From: a virus
DNA: 36,346 bases
IMG/VR virus record: IMGVR_UViG_3300044646_001128
Coordinates: 1-36,346 of that record
Reading direction: 5' to 3' (one strand)
Shown: positions 28,349 through 36,346 of the stretch, piece after piece
Layout: every line of letters begins with the position of its first letter
Numbering within the stretch: position 1 is the first letter of the stretch
The notes under the pieces: model-generated
Seen by the model: the letters and a program-made list of their open reading frames with translations, nothing else
Databases searched by the model: none
Told to the model about the DNA's origin: nothing
Translations under genes and position numbers: made by a program

Positions 28349-29475
28349 GCGCACCAATACCCCCAATGAATCCGGCCTGGGCGATGGGATGGGAGCGTGC
28401 GAACGGTCGCCCTCCTACACAAAGGGATTGGGAAGCGCAAATCAACCGGCAGCGTAACGGCGGAGTCGAAGAACCAACAACAGCTTCACAAGTTGGACAG
28501 TTCGCTGGGCCAGTTGGCACCGTTGCGGGTATGTATGCGGCTAGCAAGCTACCGGGATTGTTTGCAGGTAGTACAGCAGCCAAAGAGGGCGCTAAGGAAG
28601 GCGCGAAAGGCATTGCGGAGTATTTCGGCTTAGGTGGCGGTGGTAGCACAGCGGCAAATACCGGCATAGCCGGATCTATGGGCGGCACCGGCACAATGGG
28701 CGCGGGAATGTCTACGGCATCAGCAGCGGACATCGCAGCGGCAGAGGCGGCAGCGGCTAGTCAAGCCGGGGCGCTTGGAAGTACAGGACTTTACGGGACG
28801 GCCCTCACTTACGGGATCCCCGTTCTAGGCGCGGCCCTAATCGGTAACGGCGCATATAATATGTTCAAAGGCGATAAAACGTCGGGGCTATCAGATTGGG
28901 CATCTCGGGCATCCTTAGGCATAGCAACGGGCGGCATTTCTGAAATACTCAACGGGTTCGGGCTATTCGACAAACCACAAACCCAAGTAGAGGAATCCCG
29001 CTGGAAGGACCTCGGCGATCAAGGCTTCGGGGTTCCTGACTGGGTAGCTAACGGCACCGACATCAGCGCGAAAGGCGCAGGAGCACGGCCAGACCTTGCA
29101 GCGGATTTCATCGGATTAGCACCGACGGCAGGTGACGCGGTGGGCATGGGCGCAACTCCGGCGGGAACTTGGGTAAACAACAAGTTTGCCGAATCGCGTG
29201 ATGTGGGCGATTTGACCGCAAAAGACATCTGGGGATATGCAGCCCTTCCCGAGCTATTCGGCAAAGACTACGTGACAACCTCAGAAGCTAACCGCGAAGC
29301 TATAGCAGCAAAGGCGCTTGAACTTGGGCTAGTCAGCGAAGGCAAAGGAACTATCGACATCAAAGACGATCCAGCCTTGCGAGAGTACTGGACTAGCTTA
29401 ACAGCTCCAAAGAGCGATAATCAGCAGATTGCCGATACCGTCAAGGACACGGTTAGGAGGTTGTACAATAAATGA
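28345..29475 (+). CDS. Gly/Ala-rich virion or ejection protein
   Basis: A 376-residue protein with a Pro/Trp-rich N-terminus, a Gly/Ala-rich region (about 50-155) and a hydrophobic Gly-rich stretch near residues 150-175 ('LYGTALTYGIPVLGAALIG'). The C-terminal half is alpha/beta. Low-complexity, partly hydrophobic proteins like this are common among internal ejection proteins. It overlaps the tail hub gene by four bases. The role is inferred. Confidence 0.55.
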   Translation: MSAPIPPMNPAWAMGWERANGRPPTQRDWEAQINRQRNGGVEEPTTASQVGQFAGPVGTVAGMYAASKLPGLFAGSTAAKEGAKEGAKGIAEYFGLGGGGSTAANTGIAGSMGGTGTMGAGMSTASAADIAAAEAAAASQAGALGSTGLYGTALTYGIPVLGAALIGNGAYNMFKGDKTSGLSDWASRASLGIATGGISEILNGFGLFDKPQTQVEESRWKDLGDQGFGVPDWVANGTDISAKGAGARPDLAADFIGLAPTAGDAVGMGATPAGTWVNNKFAESRDVGDLTAKDIWGYAALPELFGKDYVTTSEANREAIAAKALELGLVSEGKGTIDIKDDPALREYWTSLTAPKSDNQQIADTVKDTVRRLYNK

Positions 29476-30986
29476 GCGTGAAGTTCTTTACCCTATCACC
29501 AGCACTAGGCGGACTAAAGAGCGACATCCCAGAGGAAAGGCTGACGGATGGAGACGCTACCATCCTCAACAACTTTAGCACCGACGGCTATCGGATTAAG
29601 CAAAGGGAGTATATCCAGAACACCAGAACCATGACCGGAACAGCGGGCAACTACGCAGGGATTGGGTATTTGGAGCTTGAAAGCTCCTCGATGATTATTT
29701 GCGGCACCACAACAGCTCTTTCTAAGTACACAAGTAGCGTCACATCAATCGCTACCGGGTACACCGATGCAGGGTGGTTCATGACTCCATGGCGGAAAAG
29801 GATGTTTATTTGCCGCTTCGACATGTCAACGTTTGCACCGGCGGCGTTTCACTCCTACGATGGGACGACCTTAACGGCAACGCCATACACAGTTAACGGC
29901 AGCACTAGCTACACCGTAACGCACATGGTGCCTCATAAGTCAAGAATGTACCTTGTGCTAAAAGAGACAGCAACGGGCGAGATCGACCTTTGGTATTCGG
30001 GGGTAAACTCAGTTTCGGGCGCTCTGACTGTAATGGATGCATCGGGGGAGTCCACAGGGCTTTTTAATCGCGGCGGGCACCTGCTAGCTGTAGGCTCGAT
30101 CTCTCGTATGAGTAGCTCTGGCGACGTTTCCCAGTTCGTGATGATATCAAGTCTCGGCGAGGTGGTGGTATACGAAGGTTCTAACCCGAGCGCGTCAGAT
30201 TGGGTGCTCGTCAGGCGATTCTCCATCCCTGTGCCAATTAAAATTCTACGCTACACAAATTCTGTAATATCGGCCAATGGTGATGTCTATGTGCTAACGC
30301 TCAACGGCGTAATCAGCATTAACGCCGTTATGAATGGAGACCCGATTGGAATCGTTGCCCCAATAGCGGACGACTTAAAAAATGCGTGGATAGGGCAAAC
30401 AACGCAAGACCTACTTACTCATTACTCCCATGGGATAGCGTTTAACGAGACTACAAAAGTGCTTGCCGCAACAATACCAGCAAACCCTAATGCTTTCGAA
30501 GTTGGTGGGATATGGCTTACTAACATGCGGACAGGCGCCTCGACCAGGTGGACGGTATCAGCAACTGGGATAACTGGCTACGACAGGAGTTTTGCTCTAA
30601 TACTAGGCGCTTCTATGTGGGCCATGAACGCAACCTCATCGCCTTCAGGTCAAGAGACGGCAGATTGGGAGTATGGGACATCGTGGAGCAACCTAGGGTC
30701 TCCATATACTCGCAAGACGATCAAGGCGATTAGGGTAAGACTTAAGAAAGGTACAGTCGCTTACACCGATGATATCTCGGTAACTATAGACGCCGACTTT
30801 CTTGACTCCTCAAATACTTACACCTTCGACTGGACCGTAACGGAGTCAACGACCAAGCCCGATCAGTGGATCCCAGTACAGAGCAGCGGGGAGCGGTTTC
30901 GCATACGACTAAGCGGCACTAAACTAACACAGCTCGAAATAGGGGCCATAGACATCAAGTTTGAAACCGGAACGGGGGTAATTTAA
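29472..30986 (+). CDS. Tail hub / packaged-DNA stabilisation protein, P22 gp10-like
   Basis: A 504-residue beta-rich protein. The opening 'GGLKSDIPEERLTDGDATIL' and repeated beta segments with 'GYTDAGWFMTPWRKRMFICR' fit the beta-propeller-like fold of P22 gp10 and related tail nozzle proteins. The C-terminus ('IRLSGTKLTQLEIGAIDIKF') is a compact beta module. It would bind below the adaptor, seal the packaged DNA and attach tail fibres. It starts with an ATGA overlap and ends with a TAATG junction. Confidence 0.75.
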   Translation: MSVKFFTLSPALGGLKSDIPEERLTDGDATILNNFSTDGYRIKQREYIQNTRTMTGTAGNYAGIGYLELESSSMIICGTTTALSKYTSSVTSIATGYTDAGWFMTPWRKRMFICRFDMSTFAPAAFHSYDGTTLTATPYTVNGSTSYTVTHMVPHKSRMYLVLKETATGEIDLWYSGVNSVSGALTVMDASGESTGLFNRGGHLLAVGSISRMSSSGDVSQFVMISSLGEVVVYEGSNPSASDWVLVRRFSIPVPIKILRYTNSVISANGDVYVLTLNGVISINAVMNGDPIGIVAPIADDLKNAWIGQTTQDLLTHYSHGIAFNETTKVLAATIPANPNAFEVGGIWLTNMRTGASTRWTVSATGITGYDRSFALILGASMWAMNATSSPSGQETADWEYGTSWSNLGSPYTRKTIKAIRVRLKKGTVAYTDDISVTIDADFLDSSNTYTFDWTVTESTTKPDQWIPVQSSGERFRIRLSGTKLTQLEIGAIDIKFETGTGVI

Positions 30987-32581
30987 TGGCAAAACTTTCA
31001 AAAGAGCAGCAAGCAAAGTACCACAAGCTATTCAAGAACCGTAGCCCTGAAGTTGCTCAGCAATACGACCAGTGGGTACAAGCGGGCAAACCCGGCGGTA
31101 CATTCAACCCCGATCAACCAGTCACGCCAGAAGCACCAGCGGGCGCGCCTCCTTCGATCGACCTCAGCAACCCTCAGAGCGTCATCAATGCGCAAGGGGT
31201 TATGAACGATCGCACAGTAACGCAATCAACCCCAAACGTTACTAATGACTTTGGATCACGCACGATAACGACCGATCCCGTTACTGGGCAGAAAACTGTG
31301 ACTGAAGGGCTAACCGGCGCGAACAAAGCGCTCATGGAGCAAGGTCAGGCCAATCAGGGCATGATCAATACCGAGTTCCAAAAGCAGATGGGCTATGCAG
31401 CGGAGCAAGGAAAGTTCGACCCTCGCAAAGGTCAGACCGAACAAAAAGCCTTCGACCCTTCCTCAATGGGCCAGCTTCCACAGTACCAAGACCCACGGCG
31501 CGGGGTAACGAATGTCTACCAAACCGGAGACGCGCGAGATGGTTTGCGCTCACTCTCGCGGTGGGAAGACCCACGAAATACGCAAATAGAGGCTCCGGGT
31601 TCTTTTCGGGACATGCAGCAGCAGACGTTTAGGGACGCACTCGATGAGTATACTTCATCAGTAAGAGAAGATCAGAGCTTTCGCCGCGATGCTTTAGAGC
31701 AACAGATGGCGAACGAAGGAATACCGCGCGATAGCGTCAAATATCAACGGGCAATGGCGCAATTTGAAAAAACAGCGGATCAGGGGATGCAGTCAGCTAT
31801 TCGGGCAGCTAAAAGAGATTCTCATGACGTTGGGAGCCAGGCCTTTCAAAACCAACTGAGAGGCCAAGGACAAGAGTTCGATCAGAATTACCGGAGCGGC
31901 GATCAACGGTTTAATCAAGAGTTCAACGCGCGCGGGCAACAATTCGGCGAGAACATTAATGCTACGAATCAGGTATTCGGCCAGCAAATGGGGCTACGTG
32001 GCCAAGAGTTTATGGAAAATCGGGCAACGGGACAGGATCAGTTTGATAGGGCCTATAACGCACGGGCGCAGGATGCGGGATTTCAAAGCCAGCAGTTCGG
32101 CCAACAAGATTCACTCAACAACAGAGCCGAGCGGATGACTAACGCTGAGTACATGACGCCATACCAAATAGCGGCGGGATTACAAGGGGCGCAAGGGCAG
32201 TACAAGGATCCAAATATGGGCGCCACTCAGAGTATTAACACCCCGACTATGGACATGCTAGGATATGGCACGAGCTACAACAATGCTCAGCAGCAGGGTA
32301 ATCAGTTCGGGCAGACGATGGACTTTAACCGGTGGGCTAAGCAAGGCGATTGGAATACTTCACGGTCTAACGCGGCAGCTTCGGGCGGTAGTAAGCTAGC
32401 AGACTCGAAAGAGATGGCGCGATACCAGGACGAGCTAGCCCGGAATAGATGGTGGGAGCAGCAGGGAGCAGGTGGCAATCAAGGGCCACAGCAGTCCGGG
32501 TGGGGAGATGTTGGCGGTAACTTTGTAGGCGGCGCTTTTAATGGCATTACAAACGGCATGATTAACAACTGGAGGCGCTAG
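30986..32581 (+). CDS. Gln/Asn-rich ejection-type protein with periodic repeats
   Basis: A 531-residue polar protein. Residues about 195-400 contain recurring short units such as 'GQEFDQNYRSGDQRF', 'NQEFNARGQQFGENI' and 'GQQMGLRGQEFMENR', a periodic amphipathic helical pattern. The rest is Gln/Asn/Gly-rich. No transmembrane segment. Position before further low-complexity genes and the length suggest an internal virion protein delivered with DNA. Function otherwise unknown. Confidence 0.55.
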   Translation: MAKLSKEQQAKYHKLFKNRSPEVAQQYDQWVQAGKPGGTFNPDQPVTPEAPAGAPPSIDLSNPQSVINAQGVMNDRTVTQSTPNVTNDFGSRTITTDPVTGQKTVTEGLTGANKALMEQGQANQGMINTEFQKQMGYAAEQGKFDPRKGQTEQKAFDPSSMGQLPQYQDPRRGVTNVYQTGDARDGLRSLSRWEDPRNTQIEAPGSFRDMQQQTFRDALDEYTSSVREDQSFRRDALEQQMANEGIPRDSVKYQRAMAQFEKTADQGMQSAIRAAKRDSHDVGSQAFQNQLRGQGQEFDQNYRSGDQRFNQEFNARGQQFGENINATNQVFGQQMGLRGQEFMENRATGQDQFDRAYNARAQDAGFQSQQFGQQDSLNNRAERMTNAEYMTPYQIAAGLQGAQGQYKDPNMGATQSINTPTMDMLGYGTSYNNAQQQGNQFGQTMDFNRWAKQGDWNTSRSNAAASGGSKLADSKEMARYQDELARNRWWEQQGAGGNQGPQQSGWGDVGGNFVGGAFNGITNGMINNWRR

Positions 32582-32582
32582 T

Positions 32583-33347
32583 ATGTGGTGGAATCAAAAC
32601 AGAATGGGCGGCTACGGCTACGGCGGATTCCAACAGCCACAAATGCAGGGCGGGTGGGGCAATGCTCAGCAGTCGCAATGGGGCGGTGGGTATCAGCCAC
32701 AGCAGAACTTCGGCGGCTTCGGCGGCTCCCCTTTCGGCGGCGGCCAGCAGTGGCAAGGCGGCGGGCAAAACTGGGGTGGTGGCTACGGCTACAACCAGCC
32801 CCAGCAACAACCCTATTTCGGCGGGATGATGGGCTATCAGCCAGAGCAGCGGCAGAGTTACGGGCAGTTTAATCAACCGCAGCAAGGCCAATACAACCAA
32901 GGCGGGGATATGGGGTTTAAACAACCGAGCATGAACCAAGGTGGTCGTCAAGCATATGGCGATTCGATGAGCCAAGGAAATCAGCAATTGCAAAGCCAAA
33001 TGAGGCAGCAAGACCAAGGCCAGCAAGGGTTTGCGCAGAGCTTTAACAAAACTCAAGGCGGTTCACAGCGCGAAGATGGCCCCGACGGTGGAAATAGAAT
33101 GGCGGCGGGCGGAATGGACAAATCAGCCATGATGAACGCTATGCAGTCGGGCGGCCAGTCTATGCAGAGCCAACAACAGATAGCACCAAGCACGCCAGTA
33201 GCTTCACAAGGTAACGAAATGGGCCGCTCAGGCGGGAATAAGTCGGAAATGATGGCAGCCATGCAACAATTTTCAGGCGGCCAACAACAGATGAGCGGCA
33301 ACGGCTCCCTAATGGGAATGTTTAGCGGCGGAGGATGGAAGAGATGA
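32583..33347 (+). CDS. Prion-like Gly/Gln-rich virion protein
   Basis: A 254-residue low-complexity protein: residues 1-110 are dominated by Gly, Gln, Tyr, Trp and Asn ('GGYGYGGFQQPQMQGG'), and the rest is Met/Gln/Ser/Gly-rich with a repeated pattern 'KSAMMNAMQSGGQ'/'KSEMMAAMQQFSGG'. GGAGG precedes the ATG and the gene is followed by an ATGA overlap. It resembles disordered proteins that phase-separate or coat surfaces. A virion or ejection role is inferred from its neighbours. Confidence 0.55.
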   Translation: MWWNQNRMGGYGYGGFQQPQMQGGWGNAQQSQWGGGYQPQQNFGGFGGSPFGGGQQWQGGGQNWGGGYGYNQPQQQPYFGGMMGYQPEQRQSYGQFNQPQQGQYNQGGDMGFKQPSMNQGGRQAYGDSMSQGNQQLQSQMRQQDQGQQGFAQSFNKTQGGSQREDGPDGGNRMAAGGMDKSAMMNAMQSGGQSMQSQQQIAPSTPVASQGNEMGRSGGNKSEMMAAMQQFSGGQQQMSGNGSLMGMFSGGGWKR

Positions 33348-34444
33348 GCTACTACGATCCCCTACTCGCTGAACTTGAGCAGTTAGACCAACCGAACTAC
33401 TTAACGCAGAGCGGCCAAGCAATGTCTATGCGCGGCGCTCCTATTCGCCCAGGCGGCGGCTTTTGGGGCAACCTTGCACAGCAGATTGTACCGGGATTGC
33501 TCGGGGCGGGGATGTCATATCTTGGGCAGCAGCAGAACAGGGGCGAGCAAGACGCGCTACTTGCAGCGGCTAAACTGGAAGACCCCCAAGCAATAGCGGC
33601 TTCACTCGAAGCGGGTGGATATAAGGATACAGCAGCAAAGGTATTGTTTGCGGCACAGGCGCAGAAACAGGCGGAAGCGCAGAAGATTGCGGACTTGAAG
33701 AACCAGTTTGAGCATAGCACGAAAGCGGCTTACCTACTTGCACAACCAGAACGCGATAGAGACGAGGCGTACAGGCAGGCGCAGCTAGGGCTTTCTCGCG
33801 GCAGCCAGTCGCTTCAAAGGGAGCAGCTACAGGCGGCCCGTGATGAAAAGATCGCGACTCTCGAAGCGATGAAAACCAAAGCCATACAAGACCTTGAGTT
33901 AAGAGGAAGCGGGGAGGTGATAAAAGACCCTACAGTCCAAGACTACAAAAAGGCCATACCTTACGGGTACGCACTAAAGCAAATCATCGAAAATGGTGGA
34001 GATTCGGGCATTGCGGGCATAGCAATAGACAAGGCGTTTTCGCGTATTGTTTCACCAGAAGCGGTAAACGAGGGCGATATAAAAATGCTATCTCAAGGGG
34101 CGGGGTTTACAGGACAAGCCAAGGACATAGGGAAGTGGTTAACTGGAGATGCGGGCAAAAACCCCGTTGCCTTAAGGATAATCGGAGACATTTCAAATCG
34201 AGTACTTGAAGGGAAGAGGCAAGCAGCGTTAGAGGCTCAAATAGGAGTGCAAGACCGATATAAATACTATGGGGCCAATCCTGAACGGGTTAGCACAGAC
34301 CTCCCCTCTATAGCAATCAAATCTCCTACCGAGATCCTCGCGCAGAAGAAGGCGGAACTTGCAACCCTACAAGCGAAAGCAGCAGGCAAAGACCCTAGCA
34401 GCAATGAGGCACTAGCGGCATTTATACGGGGGCTACAACCATAA
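33344..34444 (+). CDS. Ejection/internal virion protein
   Basis: A 366-residue protein. The start at 33344 makes an ATGA overlap with the upstream stop and has GGAGGATGGAAGAG before it; an ATG three codons earlier is possible. Residues about 35-62 are Gly-rich and weakly hydrophobic ('IVPGLLGAGMSYLGQQQ'). Residues about 65-190 are Ala/Gln-rich helices. A folded C-terminal part includes 'ISNRVLEGKRQAALEA'. Its last base overlaps the start of the wrap-around gene (TAATG). Confidence 0.6.
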   Translation: MSYYDPLLAELEQLDQPNYLTQSGQAMSMRGAPIRPGGGFWGNLAQQIVPGLLGAGMSYLGQQQNRGEQDALLAAAKLEDPQAIAASLEAGGYKDTAAKVLFAAQAQKQAEAQKIADLKNQFEHSTKAAYLLAQPERDRDEAYRQAQLGLSRGSQSLQREQLQAARDEKIATLEAMKTKAIQDLELRGSGEVIKDPTVQDYKKAIPYGYALKQIIENGGDSGIAGIAIDKAFSRIVSPEAVNEGDIKMLSQGAGFTGQAKDIGKWLTGDAGKNPVALRIIGDISNRVLEGKRQAALEAQIGVQDRYKYYGANPERVSTDLPSIAIKSPTEILAQKKAELATLQAKAAGKDPSSNEALAAFIRGLQP

Positions 34445-36346
34445 TGGGATTAACTCCTGAAGAACAAGCCAGAATGGAGCAATTACAGGCTGAAATAAGC
34501 CAGTTCGAGGCTCCTACTCCAACAATCGCGCCATCAACAGAGGGGCGCACATGGAACCGCTACGCCGACAACCTTGCACAACAGGCAATAGGCGGGCTCA
34601 CGCTCGGATATGACGATGAAATATTCGGCGGAATTGCTGGACTTGCTAATTACGTGACTGGTAAGGGCGCTACGGGCGAACAGATGCTCGACAAGTACCG
34701 CGCAGAAGATAAGGCGTTTCAGCAATCAGACCCAGCGGCGGCCATTCTTGCAGGCATTGGCGGCTCTATGATGATGCCAGGCGGAAGCGTCTTAGGCTTA
34801 GCCACAAAGGCAACGATGGGCGTCAATGCGGCCAAGGCGCTAAACTCTGGGATAGTCGGGCGGGTAGCTCAGGCAGTAACAGACGGAGCTATTGCAGGAA
34901 GCGGAGAAGCTGAAGGCGACTTTGCCAAGAGAATGATCGGCGGTCTCGCATCGGGGGCAATCTCAGGCGGTATTGGTGGCGGTGCTTCAGCAATCACTTC
35001 AGGCGGCGGAGCATTATACAACAAGGTGGGCCAGGCTCTAGGAGATGGCGCGTTTGACCCAACTATTCGCAAGATCGGCGACACTCTCGGCCTTGACGCC
35101 GTGACAGCTCCAATACTAAAGGAAGCGCAAGACAGAATAAACCTTGCAGCACAATACAACATACCGCTGAACGTTCTGGATTCAGTGACCGTTCCCGTAA
35201 CATCAGGCGGCGATACAGCCAAGAGCAGCCTATACAACCTTGCCAAGCAAGTAGCACAGACCCTCGACGGCGGGATCATGGAATCTCAAGTTGCATTGAA
35301 ACAACGGGGAGAGAACCGATTCGATCGCATCAACAGCATTCTGGACCAAATAGCACCAGGTAAGGGTGTTCGTGCAGCATCAGAAGACTTTTCAAGCATG
35401 GCAGAAGATGCGGTAAAAACAGCTCGTAAAAGCCTTGCACAAGAAGAAGGGCAGCTATTTAGGGACATGAAAGAGCAGTTCCCGAAAATAGGGGCCGAAA
35501 GGGCGAACAAGCTACTTGAAATCGAGACGCCGGACGGTATCGCCCCTGTGAAATCTCTACTTGATAGCGCCTACAAGACACACAAAATCGTGGCTATGGA
35601 GCAAGGCGCTCCGGCTATGTCAAAGGCTGATTTCGAGCGGTCAACAGAGGGATGGTTGAGCGTTAGAAAGGAAGTGAGCGACAGGCTAGAAGGCTTAAAG
35701 CAGAGCAATGACAGCTCTAAATACTCCGAAATGCGGCCCGTTGCCTCCCTGTTAAAAGTAATCGACAGTGAGATTAACGCAGCAACCGAAGGCGGGCTAA
35801 AAAAGGCAAACAAAGCATACGCCGACAGATACGCAGCCGAACCCGAAGTTCTTGACATCGGCGGAATAATCCAACGGATAGCTAAAGATAGGTCTTTAGG
35901 CGCTAGCCCTATCGCAAGGATCAAAGAGGTATACGGCGCTACTGCTATTGATTCAGCGGATATAGAGGCGGTATCAAGGTACTTACCCGATGATGCTAAT
36001 CGGCTGGGGTTAAGAGCGGGTCTCGGAGTCTCCTATAATGACAAGGGCGATAATCCAGCACGGGCGCTACTTAAGAGCGACAGAATAAAAAATCAAATGC
36101 AACGGATACTACCCGAACAGGAGGTGGCCCAGATTCGCCAGCTGCTAAACTTTGAGAACGCTATAAACACCAACACCCAAGGCCTAACACAAGGCAGCCC
36201 GACAAACTCAAATCAGTACTCGACGATAAAGGAAGTCCTGAAAAAAGTTCCTGGTGTTAGTCTTCTTAGTCGGTTGGCGGATGATATGCAGTCTCGAAAA
36301 ACGACAGACGAATACTCTAAGTTGGCAAACGCAATGTTTAGAACTG
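34444..36346 (+). CDS. Ejection/virion protein, split by the window edge
   Basis: An open reading frame that runs to the window end and continues at position 1, ending at 184. The joined protein has 684 residues. Residues about 100-180 are Gly/Ala-rich with hydrophobic patches ('ILAGIGGSMMMPGGSVLG', 'GGLASGAISGGIGGG') and might insert in membranes. Residues about 220-430 are helical and charged. The C-terminus contains 'LLNFENAINTNTQGLTQGSP', a sequence style I associate with DNA ejection (pilot) proteins of podoviruses. Such proteins leave the virion with the DNA and form a channel across the host envelope. The split arises from where the circular sequence was opened. Confidence 0.75.
   Translation, partial: MGLTPEEQARMEQLQAEISQFEAPTPTIAPSTEGRTWNRYADNLAQQAIGGLTLGYDDEIFGGIAGLANYVTGKGATGEQMLDKYRAEDKAFQQSDPAAAILAGIGGSMMMPGGSVLGLATKATMGVNAAKALNSGIVGRVAQAVTDGAIAGSGEAEGDFAKRMIGGLASGAISGGIGGGASAITSGGGALYNKVGQALGDGAFDPTIRKIGDTLGLDAVTAPILKEAQDRINLAAQYNIPLNVLDSVTVPVTSGGDTAKSSLYNLAKQVAQTLDGGIMESQVALKQRGENRFDRINSILDQIAPGKGVRAASEDFSSMAEDAVKTARKSLAQEEGQLFRDMKEQFPKIGAERANKLLEIETPDGIAPVKSLLDSAYKTHKIVAMEQGAPAMSKADFERSTEGWLSVRKEVSDRLEGLKQSNDSSKYSEMRPVASLLKVIDSEINAATEGGLKKANKAYADRYAAEPEVLDIGGIIQRIAKDRSLGASPIARIKEVYGATAIDSADIEAVSRYLPDDANRLGLRAGLGVSYNDKGDNPARALLKSDRIKNQMQRILPEQEVAQIRQLLNFENAINTNTQGLTQGSPTNSNQYSTIKEVLKKVPGVSLLSRLADDMQSRKTTDEYSKLANAMFRT
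36315..36346. repeat. 32-bp terminal direct repeat showing circular contig
   Basis: These bases equal positions 1-32 exactly, and the reading frame crossing the join is uninterrupted. The most likely cause is the assembly overlap of a circular or circularly permuted genome, rather than a biological terminal repeat, since it falls inside a gene at an arbitrary place. Confidence 0.9.

Noticed and set aside
28323-28733. Pro/Ala-rich minus-strand frame
   Set aside because: Reverse complement of the Gly/Ala-rich ejection protein gene, with no start site signal.
32562-33056. 164-codon minus-strand, Leu/Ala-rich frame
   Set aside because: It results from the Gln/Gly-rich codons of the prion-like gene read in reverse; the apparent hydrophobicity is not evidence for a membrane protein.
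1-36346. tRNA or rRNA genes
   Set aside because: I saw no cloverleaf-like sequence with CCA end or T-loop consensus and no rRNA segments in the non-coding gaps. A dedicated search was not possible here.
1-36346. Insertion sequences or transposons
   Set aside because: No transposase motif, paired terminal inverted repeats or target duplications are visible. The only recombinase is the tyrosine type at 11920-12891.
36315-36346. True biological direct terminal repeat of a linear virion genome
   Set aside because: The repeat is only 32 bp, lies inside an open reading frame and is what a circular assembly leaves at its cut point.

Overview
The window is the complete genome of a tailed phage, assembled as a circle of about 36,314 bp. 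The last 32 bases repeat the first 32, and one long virion gene is cut by the window edge: it starts at 34444, runs off the end, and finishes in frame at position 184. The virion set points to a short-tailed, podovirus-like, P22-related assembly plan. It has a large P22-type portal, a gp4-like head-to-tail adaptor, a gp10-like tail hub and a run of low-complexity ejection-type proteins, with no tail tube, sheath or tape-measure gene. A lipobox lipoprotein, a lysozyme-fold transglycosylase and strong Shine-Dalgarno sites suggest a Gram-negative host. Nothing in the sequence identifies that host more closely.

Layout. Positions 1-3708 hold the end of the last virion gene, two related small structural proteins and a 924-residue lectin-like tail fibre. 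Positions 3757-5839 hold small accessory genes, the endolysin and a membrane/coiled-coil lysis candidate. Positions 5841-11711 are a dense leftward operon of about 18 small genes. Recognisable products there are a lipoprotein, an exported thermonuclease-fold protein, a RecT annealing protein, a Gp157-like protein and a tiny histone-H1-like basic protein. Several of the others are tandem paralogues. A control region at 11712-11919 with a promoter-like site and a perfect 16-bp palindrome separates this operon from the rightward genes.

Positions 11920-17922 are the rightward early region: a tyrosine recombinase, a ribbon-helix-helix-like protein, a replication initiator carrying iterons inside its own reading frame, a G39P-like helicase-loader candidate, a ParB-MT-A70 methyltransferase fusion, a PD-(D/E)XK nuclease candidate and SSB. 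A 281-bp non-coding stretch with repeats and a strong terminator (17923-18203) follows. Positions 18204-36346 are the late genes: VRR-NUC nuclease, terminase subunits, portal, scaffold candidate, major capsid protein, adaptor, tail hub and ejection proteins.

Working model. Replication probably starts lambda-style at iterons inside the initiator gene. The loader would recruit a host helicase, because no phage helicase or polymerase is visible. RecT, SSB and the nucleases would support recombination-dependent replication, and the methyltransferase would modify phage DNA. The recombinase implies a temperate or plasmid-like phase, but no CI-like repressor is recognisable. The most notable observations are the intragenic origin, the operator-like palindrome, a leftward terminator with no obvious leftward gene, a long cruciform before the capsid gene, and the tandem paralogue sets.
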